Below, piece by piece: positions 50,174-61,899 of a stretch of DNA of 64,000 nt. The stretch is taken from contig JAUPFP010000056.1 in NCBI GenBank assembly GCA_036925085.1, forward strand, positions 930,001 through 994,000, in the 5' to 3' direction. Position 1 is the first letter of the stretch. Each line of letters begins with the position of its first letter. Below the pieces are notes generated by a model, which ran no database searches, was not told the origin of the DNA, and saw only the letters and a program-made list of their open reading frames with translations. The stretch comes from Brachycybe producta. Lineage: Eukaryota; Arthropoda; Diplopoda; Playtdesmida; Andrognathidae. The position numbers and the translations under genes were made by a program.

Positions 50174-53100
50174 TCAGACTGTATGCAGCTGATATAATTT
50201 AGGCCCCTTTCGCAAAAGAAAGCCGTGATTGTTCAAAGAATCAACGAACCCTTCGAAATCCGCCACTTGCAACCCAGAATCCTAAAACGAAAATAAAATT
50301 TAAAACAAAGCTAAATAAAAGAAAAATTATATCGAGCTGATTTTCGCACTCTTGATTATTCTGTCTTTCAGGGGACTTTGACGGCATCAAAGGGTCAAAA
50401 AATTAACTTGCCTTTTTTAATATTACACTTGGGGCAACCTCAATGACCAGCTCACAGTATTCAGAAACATGCAGTTGTAGTAATTATTTAGAACTTAATA
50501 TATATATCGTACTTTTGCAATTTGTCGCATCTGTTGTGTTGTAAAGAAAGCGTTCGATGTCCTTTCGGCAGTGTTGTTAAGAACGGCAATGAATTTCTTG
50601 GCCTGAAAAATTAACCACCTTTATATTTGCATACGCATAGAATAGGCTTACGTGTAAGAGCTTTAATTCTTTACACACCAAACTCTGTTTGCTCATCCCA
50701 GATCCATGCTGAGAACGCTCAAAATGAATGTTGCCGAGGTCATCGGAAAAAGTATCCAACATACTGTAGTTGAGGATTTCGATGACATCCTTTGCATCTT
50801 CTAAACTCACCTCTTCTCGCAGTTCGAGTCGAGCGCGGGCCTAGACATTTGCAAACAACCGCACATTAGCTCGAGTTATTTGACAAGACACTAGAAGACA
50901 GTTCTTTGACGACTGTGACCCTCATTACCTCAGAAAGTCTAATGAGGGATTCAAGCTGTCGGAGCGTGATAGGAATCGAATCTGACCCTTGGCCGTTCAC
51001 TTTAGATCTCATATCCAAGTAGAATTGTTGTAAAACAGTTGCAGCAGCAGGAGAAAGGCGAGGGTGGACATAAGTGCGAGCATACGCAATGTACTTTCGT
51101 AAGAGCTCATGAGGAACGATGTCCAAAGGAGGCTCTCCTAAATTCAGCTTCAACCTCTCTCTAAATCAAAATGAACATTTCATTGCTCACTTTCCACTTT
51201 AAGAAAGTAGTCAATCAACCTTAGAGATTCATTGCTCCTTGAAATGTCCTCGATAACTGGAGATGGATAGGATTGCAGTGACCTCGCACCACTCAATTTC
51301 GAACGTTGAGCAATGACATGTTCAGATAACATGGCGTCCACTTCCTGAAAAAGAACGGAAAGTTCAATGCTTACATACATGTACATGAAGATGAAACAAT
51401 CGTGAGAAAGATCGTTCACCTCATTCGGCTTATCGACTAGAATAAAAACCAAATCAAAACGGGATAAAAGAGCACTGCCCAGTTTTAAGTTCTCGGACAC
51501 AGTTTTCGCTCGGTTGTAGTGTCCACCGACGGGATTTGCAGCCGCAAGAATCGACGTTCTTGCCGTAAGATTACATAGCACTCCGGCCTTGGCAACACTA
51601 ACATTTTGTTGTTCCATAGCCTCAAGAAGTGCCTGTTGTTGCTGTTGACCCATCTTGTCAAACTCGTCAATGCAACAACAACCTTGATCGGAAAGAACTA
51701 AAGCACCGGCTTCCATGTTCTCGCAACCTCCGGAAGAAGCTCCCTCTCTCGACAAAGTTACAGTTAGTCCAGCTGTTGTTGTATTGTGACCACATATGTA
51801 GACACCGCGCGGAGATATGTTAGCACACGCTTGTAACATTTGGCTCTTTCCCAATCCTGGATCACCCACCACTAGAACATGAGGGTCGCCCCTCACTGGA
51901 ATGCGATCCTTCTCATCTGCAAACTTACGCGTGCCTCCGAAAAGGCCAAGAAGTAACCCCGCTTTGACCAGTTCGTGACCGTAGATTGCAGGGCAGAGAG
52001 AATGAACAATCAACCGGTAGAGGCTAGGCTGAGAGTGCATCTCTCGAACAAACTCGAGGTCACGTTCAGTGAACTCTACGCCAAGCTTTGAAGTAGCAAC
52101 CGAAGTGGGAACATCATGTAGGTCGTTGCAACGTACATTTCGGCTACTATTTTGTACGGCATTTACCTCAATGTATAACGAAAACATACATTTGTCTTCC
52201 TGATATCGTGCATGGCCTAAGATGGACAATCTTTTAAAATTCCAGGAAAAAAAACAAAACAAGAAATTATTCGAACCTCACCATCAGAGGTACTGTTGAC
52301 TTTGACAATTCCAGTTAGAGTTACAACGTCGCCAGGAGCACAACTACCAACTGTAAAATAATTCCAGGTGTATCCACAAACAATAAAACAAAATAAATGT
52401 TAAAAAGACAAACCTAAATCACAAGAAAGTTCGCATTCCACAGAACGAGGCACTCTAGCCTCTTCCCGATCATCACTGATCTCTAGAATTCTTAAAAATT
52501 AACAAATATTACTCTCGAATCAATACAAAAACAACATAGTTTATGAACAACTAGTTGATTTTCGAACTTTTAATTATTCTGTCTTTCAGAAGCGAAACGA
52601 AGAGAAATTTGAATGATTTAGAAACTCGAAGGGTAGTTCAATCACTTAAGGGTATTTTCATGTTGATATCTTTCAAAATAAACTTATTATAAATAAAAAA
52701 TGCATAAAATACAATCTGCTAAGAATCGTCTGCCAACGTCTTTCAAACTCACATAAGAAGCTTATTTTGAAAAATATCAACAAGAAAATACCCTTAAGTC
52801 ATTGAGCTACCCATTCCACCACCTACCCGTTCAAGTTTCCCTTCATTTTGCTCCTTAAAGACAGAATAATCAGAGTTTGAGAGCCGTTTTCACACTTTAA
52901 AACCACCTTAATGTAATAGTTTTATGTTTACTTTATAGTCTGCCAGTTCACAGTTTCCGTTTTTGACGAGCTCCGCTCCGGAACAAATACACGTCCTCGA
53001 CAATCGTCAGAAGAACACTACAAAATAAACAACAAGGAATGTTTTTAATCACATCTAACAGCTTTGAAATTACTTCATTTGAAAAATTGTACTTTTGTTG

Positions 53101-54585
53101 GCACGGCATATTTGCCCTCAGCAAGAGGAAGTACCTTTGAGTGAATAAGCATCGTTTTTGAAATTATAAAAAAAAAGAAGAACTTCTTTTCATCGTATTG
53201 GATACGAGAAATCCAGAATTGTCTTACTTGCATCTGATTACATGTTGTGCAAGTAAAAGCCATTCTGACACACAAGGGTCGGATGTTGCTCACTCGAACA
53301 ACCGTCCCTCTAACAGACACAAATTTCCCTATCAAGTGTAAACGTATCATTTGAATACAAAATACAGTTTCAATTAGTTAGTCTGAAATGTCTTAACCAA
53401 AATAATTGGCTTTTAGGCTCTTGAAAGGCGTCTGTTTATCGAGATTGATTAGACGAGCCCAAATCAAACCGATATTTCCGGATTCCAACCAATCCATTCC
53501 TGACACGGAAGTCCTTTCGTCGTCGCCTTCTTCGCTATCAGAAAATATTTCACTATCTGCATCTTCCAATTTGTTCGACAAAATCTTTCATAAAGAAAAC
53601 GTTGCTATTAAAACACAATTTTTTTTTATTGTCTTCTCCATTCTAACCTGATGCATAGTTAAGCTTAGGCTCTTAATAATCAACTCAGGTTCACAAATTA
53701 ACTTTTCACGTAAATGCAAATCTTCCTCGTTGAGATCCTCATCAGAAAATAATTCTTGGACATCAACAATAAAGGATTCTTGTTTTTCAAACTCACTCTA
53801 AAAATAACAAAAACAAAAAACTGCTTAAGATGGGTTTATGAACAGCTGATTTTTAAACTCTAGATTTCTTTCCGAAGCAAAAAATTACGAGAAACTAGAA
53901 AGTGGTTTAGAAACTAGAAGGATAACAACACAATCCCTTAAGGGTATTTTCATGTTGATATCTTTCAAAATAAACTTTTTATACAACAAAAATTTACAAA
54001 AAAAACATCTAATTAAAGTTTGGTCATTTTCAAACTCACATAAAAAGCTTATTTTGAAAGATGTCAACATGAAAATACCCTTAAATGATTGAGCTACCTT
54101 TCTAGCTAATAAAACACAAGTCAAGTTTCTTCTTCATTTAAAAAAAAAAAAACTAAAAGAGGTTTTTCACAACCTGAATGTAGTTTGGAAATTGGACTTT
54201 TAAAAACTTCTCAAAACTCTTCGTCAATTTTATTGCGGGATGATAATCACTATAAACTTTTAAGAAGATACACAAAAAAAATAATCAACTCAAATCATAC
54301 GAAAAAGACGATTAAAATTACTTTCGTTGAAGTATAAAAACCATCCTTTGAAAGGACCATCGGATTTCTCAGTTGAAACGTTTGAACACTGTGGCTCACG
54401 GTAACCTAAAATAAAATTATCGTTAAAACGGTTGCGTTCCTTTTAAAAAAAAAACACGTACTGAACGAAAAATCTTCCTTGGAAGATCCACCACCCACGG
54501 ACTTAATGCCATAGTTTCCCTTTTTGAAATTCCAACGTTTAGAACGAATAAACCGACCTCTTCCTCTTCCACTACCTCGATTCAT
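50174..54585 (-). CDS. MCM8: MCM8 helicase, complete
   Basis: MCM8 forms a helicase with MCM9 for homologous recombination, crosslink repair and meiosis. Sixteen exons: 54585-54462, 54405-54322, 54256-54174, 53797-53648, 53584-53398, 53328-53228, 53134-53093, 53017-52932, 52490-52414, 52350-52282, 52216-51420, 51344-51220, 51160-50929, 50840-50679, 50602-50513, 50281-50174. Total 2517 nt, 838 aa (human 840), all phases consistent. The N-terminus is RG-rich (MNRGSGRGRGRF). Zinc-binding cysteines 236, 239, 258 and 263. Walker A GDPGLGKS 452-459, Walker B Asp518-Glu519 in CIDEFDKMG, arginine finger SRFD 586-589. The C-terminus (QVADFEGFVDSLNNHGF to YQLHTV) matches the MCM8 winged-helix end. Exon 3 uses an AAAAG acceptor (see findings). 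The gene diverges from TMEM151. Confidence 0.97.
52550..52910. mobile_element. MITE M1 copy in MCM8 intron 8
   Basis: TTATTCTGTCTTTCAGAAGC at the left, AAAGACAGAATAATCAGAG at the right, and CATGTTGATATCTTTCAAAA in the arm. Confidence 0.8.
53840..54145. mobile_element. MITE M1 copy in MCM8 intron 3
   Basis: GAAACTAGAAGGATAACAAC and CATGTTGATATCTTTCAAAA at the left; CTTATTTTGAAAGATGTCAA at the right. Confidence 0.75.
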
Positions 54586-54605
54586 TCTAGAAAATTAATA
54601 AAACA
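54586..54605 (-). promoter_or_regulatory. 3' splice site one base before MCM8 ATG
   Basis: TATTAATTTTCTAG on the minus strand, then a single A, then ATG. This is the same arrangement as POP7 and MIS18BP1. Confidence 0.55.
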
Positions 54606-56134
54606 AAAAAATTGGTCATGATAAGATCAGAATAACACCAGGAGGCAAACAGATTTTCATTCCTCTCAATGTGTTGAACAAGAATCCGAAAACCATTTTC
54701 TAATCGGTTCAATAGTTTTAATGATAATCGGATTTCAGGTAAAAACAGGTGAAAGGCACGTCTCACAGTGTACTAAACTGTAAAACAATTACATCTCAGA
54801 AACTAGTGACCCGATTCGAAAATCATTTTCAGATTTGTGTTCAGCATAATGAGAAGAGTCTGAATTTGAGATTTGTAATAAAATGCAGTGTCGTAACTAT
54901 AGTGCACGGGCACAGCGATGGGCTCAAGATGAAGGAGCCCTGAAATCGTAATTCGTTTATTATTCTTTTTCCCAAAAAAATTAAGGGGCCCAAAAATGAA
55001 ACCTTGCATATGTGTGTACATTTTTTTTAATCAGAAAAAATGGGATAAAAAACGAAATTTGTTAGAAAAAAAAGAATAATAATTGGATAAGCTAAAATGA
55101 ATTTTACAGTGCGTATTTTTTTTAAAAAAATTCCTTTATGGATATTATAGCAGTTTAAAAAATCGGTATTCATCATGAAAAAATATAATACTTAGTCACT
55201 TTCAAAAATGCTATAAGAAATTCTATTTTAAAAATACTTTTTTTTATAACCGAAGACTATTACCTTACTAGTCTAAGGGTATAACCGCCAACTATTCCAG
55301 TTTCTGACAAACGTTTAATTTTTTTATGGTTTTAATAGTGTAAATTCCTCTCTCGAACTCTTTATTATTCTGTCTTTCAGGTGTACACAATGAAAATAAA
55401 CTTGAATACGTTTTATAAACTAGAAGGGTAGCTCATACAATTAAGTGTATTTTCATGTTCAGAGATATCTTTCAAAATAAGCTTTTCAAGTAAGTTTGAA
55501 AATATCACAACTTTAAGCAGACGAAATTTTTTTTTTAAATTTTTATCTATAAAAAGTTCATTTTAAAATATATCAATATGAAAATATCCTTATGTGATTG
55601 AGCTACCCTTTTAGTTTCTAAAACACATTCAAGTTTCATTCGTAATTATGCTTTTTTTCTAATCAAGAGTTCTAATATCAGCCTGTTAATAAAACCATCT
55701 TAACTTTACTAAGTTTGCGTTTACTTTATATAACTAAAATTACCATTAAAAATACTCTTGAATAAAAATTGATTATTATTTCATCAAGTGTATTGGCCAA
55801 ACCACTCGAAAAAAAACTCCTCATTATGTTCATGTAAGCTATTGTTATTAAACAAAGACTCTAAAAAAAAATAGGTTGAAAACATAGTAAGTTGCCTCCA
55901 CAAAAAGAGAGAGTCCTAAACCCACATTTGTCTCTCCCTCCTCCTCTTCCCTTGACAAATTGCACGAGACCGAACTCAAGTGAATTAAAGGGAGGGGTTT
56001 TTCGATTCATCCTGAATCATTCATCCGAATACCATTCACTTGTGTAGTGCCTATACATAGCATACACACAAGACACTCATCTTTTCTTGTCATTTTGTGT
56101 GTGTTTTCTCTGGGTGTGTGTGGCATTTGTCGTC
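54606..56134. other. Divergent spacer between MCM8 and TMEM151
   Basis: About 1.5 kb separating two head-to-head genes, so it may hold promoters for both. No CpG-like or TATA pattern stands out. It contains an M1 copy (55330-55720). No coding is seen. Confidence 0.5.
55330..55720. mobile_element. MITE M1 copy upstream of TMEM151
   Basis: TTATTATTCTGTCTTTCAGG at the left, CTAGAAGGGTAGCTCATACA, and CTACCCTTTTAGTTTCTAAA in the right arm. Confidence 0.75.
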
Positions 56135-56146
56135 ATGGTTAGCTAA
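56135..56146 (+). promoter_or_regulatory. Three-codon uORF and splice-like site before TMEM151 ATG
   Basis: ATG GTT AGC TAA ends two bases before the main ATG. The GTTAG inside it could also be a trans-splice acceptor, which would remove the uORF start. Confidence 0.4.
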
Positions 56147-56148
56147 TA

Positions 56149-57623
56149 ATGTTGTGCCAAAGCGCCATGACGAACAATGGGGTTGTTGCTACAATGGGTC
56201 GAAACACAACTCAACAACAACAGCAACCATACTCTTCCGAAGAGGTAATGTATTAAATGTACAATCACAAACATATTTCTAAATAAACACACACACATAT
56301 ATATGTCTAATCGACTCAACAGTATAGCCTCAGTGAAATTATTATTATAATAATATGATGAATTACTAATGAATATTGATTAGCCCCTGAAAGAAGGCAA
56401 TCAATGCTATCACTTTTGTTAATATTATTTTAACTCAATTCTCAAGTTCAGTTGCCTTTTTTTTATATTTCATTTTTTCTGTTCATTGTTCTTCTAAATT
56501 TATCCTTTTATTTCACTCATTTAGGCAGCTAGTCAAGAAGGTAACTTGGCATTTAAAGCCTCGTAACAGGGTTCTATCAAAGGAAAAATTATATACAAGG
56601 GTACTCAAAAAAAACACACACCCTGTTTCGATGGGTTCAAGTGTTAATTTTTCTTTTTCAATGTAAGCCTTCTGTTTAGCTTTGTCTAGTAGTTGCAGTA
56701 AATACTCGAAAATCATTTAAAAATTAGCTTTTTAATTAGTAACGAACTAATTAAAACTACTTTTGATCGTTTAGCAAAATCTTAAATGCTCATTGTAACA
56801 AATGTCAAGAGAGTCACGTTCGAAAACGTTGCTTAGAACAAAGCGAAAGCTTAAACAAAAGCGAAATTATAAATTATTAAAATGTATTAACGTACTAAAC
56901 GAAACCAGGTCAAACAATTTAGTACTTGTTCTAGTTTTTTTAAGCAATTTTATGAATTAAAATTGTGTTTTCAAGCTTCAAAAGTAAAGGAATTGAAGAA
57001 AAAACAAATGATTTTCATATTTCTATACTTATATATTATTATAAATGTAATGCTTAAAATATCATGCGATAAATATTTATAACAAAAATAATGTCTTTAC
57101 ATTTCTAGTTTCGAACAAACTTATTCGAGAGAAAAAAAAAGCTAAGTGAAGTTTTATGCCCATAATTGCGGTCAAACACACTAATAAAAATTGCGTGCTT
57201 TTAATTCATAATCATCTAAAAAGCTGTGACATTTAGCCAATAATTAATCGCTCTGAATCATGACAGACAGAGAAAGATAGAGACATAGAGATAGAAAGAA
57301 AGAGAGACGTAAAAGATTAATTAATTGATTGATAGTACGATGGTTTATATAGAACAGCTGATTTTCTAACTCTGATTACTCTATCTTTCAGAAAAGCAAA
57401 ATTTACGAGAAACTAGAAAGTGTTGCATAGAAACTAGAAGGGTAACTCAATCATTCACGTGTATTTTCATGTTGATATCTTTCAAAATAAACTTTTTATA
57501 ATCAAAAATTTAAAGTTGGTCACTTCAACTTAAAGTTGTTCACATAAAAAGTTTATTTTTTAAAAGATATCAACACGAAAAACACCTCTTCATTTTGCTT
57601 CTGAAAGACAGAATAATCAGAGT

Positions 57624-57667
<44 letters not shown>

Positions 57668-57690
57668 GAGAAAGAGAGAGAAATAGAGAA

Positions 57691-57721
<31 letters not shown>

Positions 57722-59417
57722 AAGAGAGAGAGACGTTCATCACACTTTAAACCAAATCGTTTTTGTTTTGTTTTCTTGACTTTCACAGCAACAGCCGATT
57801 CGTAGCAGCGTTTGGAAAGTTCTAAGACACAACACAAACTGGAAGTGCCTAATTCTAACGTCCCTCGTTCTCGGTTGCTTGAGTGCTATTGCCTGGTGTC
57901 GATTGGCCGAAGTCACCAAAGTAGTCGTCACCTATACGGACTTCCAAATTGCAAGTACTCGTCGTACGAGTCCTTGCGAAGACGGCTTCCTATACATTCC
58001 CATCGCCTTCGTCGTCACACTCTACCTCGTCTATCTTGTCGAATGCTGGCACTGCAGCACTCGAATCGATCTCAAACATCGTACGGATGTGAGCAACGTC
58101 TATCAAAGAGTACAACAGATGAGAGACGCTCAACCGGTCGTATGGTGGAAGGCCATATGTTATCATTACGTTCGTCGTTCCAGACAAGTGACTCGATACC
58201 GGAACGGAAACGCTTATACAAGCACTCAGATCTATTACGAGAGAATCGATTCTCATTCGGCCGGAACCACGTTCGTCTACGCTCACTGTGGAGTGAAAGA
58301 TATTTCTAAGAAACTTGTAGGCCTCGAATGTTACCCCGCTATAAAAGTCAGATTCAGTAAGGGATTTGCTTTCGCAAACGTCGAAGCTGCGGCCGAGTTC
58401 GAGGATCAAAGAGCTCGCTTCTTTCAGGACAACGAGAGGAGGGACGATTACATGGAAATGAGAGAAGGACTCGAACTGACAAACGTCAATTTCAAAGAAC
58501 TCGTGATCGCGTTTGCAGATACCGATCATCTGCCATGGTACGTGTCCCATCCAGTCTTTTGGATCGCATCCTTCTTACTCGTATCGTGGCCTCTAAGAGT
58601 TCTTGTAGAAAGCAAAATCGCTCACGTTCATTATCAGGTCACTAAACTTTTCGGAGTCAATTACGTCGTCACCAGTCCCTTGACGACGACTCTGACCGAC
58701 AACGGCTTAGCGACAACGACGTCTGGCACAAACACCCTGGAATGGAACATCCGTAGCAACTTAGGTCTCGTTCCGAGTTACTCTGAAGCTGTGCTTATGG
58801 ACAACGGTGACCATTCCGGAACTGTAAACGATGATATCCACACACGAATGGCGCAACATCGAAGCAATGCAAGCCTAGAAACGATAGAAGACACGTCTCG
58901 ATTGGAACTCAAAGAACACAGGCACTCATGGGGCCTTTTCTGTTCTGCGTCGTCCACTCGCCACAGGGTCGAACTCCTCGGCCTAAGACCGTCCATTACT
59001 AGACTATCTCTGCACAATGGCCACTTATTATACCATCCAATTGCTCTCTGGGAAAGTTCAAACAACTCAACCACCGACATTTACCACCGAAGTGCATCTA
59101 ACGCTTGCAGTCATCTTCAGAAAGGTAGAAGACGATCTGTTCCACAAAATAGAAGACTCTCCATCGATAATTACCTGTTTGGGTCAACAAGTGGCCAACA
59201 AGACGATCCACCGGACTACGACGTTGCAATTCGCGTCAGTCGACCAATGACGGATCTTAGACGGTCGCAGACAGATCGTGATATTCAGGGACAAAGTGGA
59301 ACTTGTAGTGAATACTACTTAACAACTTACGGAAGTTTCTTGAGTGACGAACGAGGACGAGGGAAAGGACAAAATCCTTTACTGTTTGGTTTAAACTCGG
59401 ACGAAACACCTCTCTAA
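56149..59417 (+). CDS. TMEM151: TMEM151 family membrane protein
   Basis: TMEM151 proteins are multi-pass membrane proteins with no firmly established biochemical role. Exons 56149-56244 and 57789-59417 join in phase 0, giving 574 aa. Exon 1 is polar and Gln-rich. Exon 2 starts after TTTCACAG and carries NWKCLILTSLVLGCLSAIAW (membrane segment 1, about 52-69), SPCEDGFLYIPIAF with segment 2 (about 99-118) and ECWHC. Then come VVWWKAICYHYVRRSRQVTR, RYRNGNAYTSTQIYYER, RARFFQDNERRDDYME and segment 3 (HPVFWIASFLLVSWPLRVL, about 284-305). AHVHYQVTKLFG and VPSYSEAV follow, all matching vertebrate TMEM151A/B. The long Ser/Thr/Arg-rich tail has PPDYD, a PY-like site. The intron holds an M1 copy and a long GA tract near the acceptor. 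Confidence 0.95.
57350..57625. mobile_element. MITE M1 copy in TMEM151 intron
   Basis: CAGCTGATTTTCTAACTCTG at the left, GTTGATATCTTTCAAAATAA inside, TTCTGAAAGACAGAATAATC at the right. Confidence 0.8.
57622..57731 (+). repeat. (GA)n microsatellite
   Basis: About 110 bases of GA with occasional AA interruptions, ending about 57 bases before the TMEM151 exon 2 acceptor. Confidence 0.95.
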
Positions 59418-60611
59418 GGGACTTCACAGACGAATAATTTTTAGTCGTTGAGTTGGACTGCAAAAAGTAGTCGAAAACGACGACTGGTAGTTACCTGTGC
59501 ACACGAGTGGCTTCTCGTTCCCCGCTACTGACGAAGGCGTTTATTGTTTTCACACAGACCTGTTTGCAGTCCTTCTCGACCACTAAAAAGTCGCTAACTC
59601 TTGTTTTTCGTTCCTTCTGTTGCCTGCATGAATATAGAAATTATTATAATTTGTATAAAAAAAAATCGGGAAATTGCTTCTGAAACCTGAATTAATTTTT
59701 TTAATTTGCCTCTAATTAAACATGTTGCATGCTACATGATAAAACAGTGATTATAAAAATCCGCCCAATTGTAACAATCGTATTTACAAATTAAAATGAA
59801 ATTATAATTATGGAGGTAGATGTTACTCAGTAAACTTGAGATTTTTTTCTGCTGATCATTTTATGTTTATAAAAGCAACCTTTGAAAAATATGCAAATGA
59901 AAGACAAGAAAATAAATTTCTGGTTAATTTGCATTTCATAAATATGAAGAGTAACAACTAATTTAGGCGTCGAACGTTTATATATTAAATTTAAAGTGTA
60001 AAACGTCCTGCGAGGTTTGGTTATAATCCTGTCTTTCGAGAACAAAACAACCCTTCTAGTTTCTAGAACGGTTCATATTTTTTTTTCTTTAATGTTTCTA
60101 GTTTCTCTTAGGGTTGGTTTATACTCCCTTGCTAAGCGGCAAAGCAGCCTGCGAAGCTTCAAAAATGACGTCAGAGCTTCAGGTTTTTGCCTTCGCCAGA
60201 GCATGAAGCTAGCTTTGAAATTGTTCAACTTTTCAAAGCTTAGCAACTCAAAGCACCAATCAGGAAACGGATAGACAAAAGGGGTGAATAAGTCACACCT
60301 TTTTTCTTCCAGAAGGGGAAGGGTTCTATTGTTTTGTGTATCTGTTTTATAGGATATAAAGGTCATAAAATAGGGTAAACTTTGCAAGACCACATGTATG
60401 TGTGAACAAGCTAAGCTTTGGGGAGCTAATTTTACAGAACTTCAAAGCTTGCAAATCTTAGCAAAGTTTGGAGTATAAACCTACCCTTAAAGACAGAATA
60501 ACCAGAGTTTGATATGCGCGTTTTTCATACTTTAACAAGAAAATTAAACAAAAAACATGTAAAAAAAAAAAAAAGTAAGAAAAAAACAAGATCGAGTCCT
60601 CCCCCTCTTGT
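59418..60611. other. TMEM151 3' flank
   Basis: Presumed 3'UTR (AATAAA near 59909), M1 end fragments near 60020-60110 and 60480-60530, and a GAGCTTCAGG..AAGCTT-rich stretch (60120-60480) resembling 2640-2780. No gene is supported. Confidence 0.5.
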
Positions 60612-60690
60612 CTTGCTGGTGTAGTGGTTAGTGTCTCAGGTAACTGAGGCAATGGTAATGTTGGTCATGGGTTCAATCCTCCGTCGATTA
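60612..60690 (+). mobile_element. tRNA-like SINE head
   Basis: TGGTGTAGTGG fits a Pol III A box and GGGTTCAATCC a B box, 51 bases apart by their starts. The outer bases do not form a tRNA acceptor stem, so it is a tRNA-derived SINE or tRNA relic, not a working tRNA. An A-rich stretch follows. Confidence 0.5.
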
Positions 60691-61013
60691 ATCTCAAACA
60701 TTTTCAATTCACAAACAAATCATAAAGTTAAATAAAAGCGAAAAATAATAATAAAATAAAAACTTATTTCGAAGGAATATTAACATTAAGTTTATAGAAA
60801 AAAACAGACCAAAAACGAGTGAAAAATTGTGTTATTCGAAGCAAGAAAGAAAGATATCAGGCAGCTCTGCCAAGAACTAGAATTTCGTTTGCCCCGCCCT
60901 TTTCTTTATAAGCAGCATTGGTCTCATGTCACAAAATGCGAATCACCCCGCTAGGGGCGTGTTTGCGTCATGGCGATCCTGTCTGGTCGTTTCACACGCG
61001 TCTCTCAATATGA

Positions 61014-61372
61014 CAGTCAATTAGAAAAACAGGCAGTTAGAAATCGGAGAGAACTTCAGTTGGCTCCGCCCTTGTTATGACGACCGTCAACTTCTAATTG
61101 GTTGGTTATGTAGTCTGACGTCACATGCTCCGCCCTTTTCAACGTCGAACCACACAACAAACCAATTAGAAGTTGCCGGTCGTCGTAAAAAGGGGCGGAG
61201 CCAACTGAAGTTCTCCCCGATTTCTAACTGCCTGTATTAGAAAACGGGATGAACAGAAGTTGACGCCGCCCTATTTATGACGAACGGCAACTTCTAGTTT
61301 GAAAGTGTGGTTCGACGTTGAAAAGGGCGGAGCATTTGACGTCAGGCTACATAACCGACGGTCAACGGTAGC
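61014..61372. mobile_element. Older MITE-A copy split by a younger MITE-A
   Basis: The outer copy begins ACAGTCAATTAGAAAA, is interrupted, and resumes ATTAGAAAACGGGATGAACA. Its right end is lost beyond ACATAACCGACGG. Confidence 0.65.
61029..61235. mobile_element. MITE-A copy with perfect 9-bp duplication
   Basis: ACAGGCAGTTAGAAATCGGA to TTTCTAACTGCCTGT, flanked on both sides by ATTAGAAAA (61020-61028 and 61236-61244). This copy best defines the element: about 207 bp with no coding capacity. Confidence 0.9.
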
Positions 61373-61441
61373 GTGACCGACACAGCCATTCCTTTCAGTT
61401 CCAAAACGTGGATTTCCTTCTCTTCATGCGGTGAAGACGTT

Positions 61442-61489
61442 AACGCCAACACGCCAGTTGCCTTTACCGGCAACTGGCGTGTCGGCGTT
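61442..61489. repeat. GC-rich hairpin, 21-bp arms
   Basis: Arms 61442-61462 and 61469-61489 pair with one mismatch around a 6-base loop. It stands out from its AT-rich surroundings. Confidence 0.85.
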
Positions 61490-61731
61490 CACCGTCAATT
61501 TCGGCCATTAATTTATAATAGTTACTTTCAGAATACATAGTCTTCTTAACAAAATGTTACCTTAAAACAGCTAATAAAAATGCACATCGAACGACGTCTA
61601 CGAGTCGAAACTATGACACACATTGATGCACAAATTATTCATTACGCGTGAATATAAATCGATATTTGCGTATCGAATAAACTGTTCTTGAATTTGGGCC
61701 TAAATATCGGTCAAAAGAAAATTTTTGGAAA

Positions 61732-61811
61732 AAAAAGGGGGTGAAAATAAATTTCGCTCAGGTCAATTTGTTTCACCTGATTCAAAATTTATTTTCACCC
61801 CCTTTTTTTGT
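61732..61811. repeat. Long hairpin (GGGGGTGAAAATAAATTT)
   Basis: AAAAGGGGGTGAAAATAAAT pairs with ATTTATTTTCACCCCCTTTT. Inner CTCAGGT/CACCTGA also nearly pair. Confidence 0.8.
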
Positions 61812-61899
61812 CTCATTTACTGAGACAATACTAACGATTTTTCACTTTGTCCCACATTGAAATATATGAAATAATAAAAGAAAATTACCATCACTGTCT

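Noticed and set aside
57990-58550. 186-codon frame opposite TMEM151, and a 165-codon plus-strand frame at 57812
   Set aside because: Both are shadows of the conserved TMEM151 exon and lack any family match.
60612-60690. Functional tRNA gene
   Set aside because: A and B boxes are present, but the flanks cannot form the acceptor stem.
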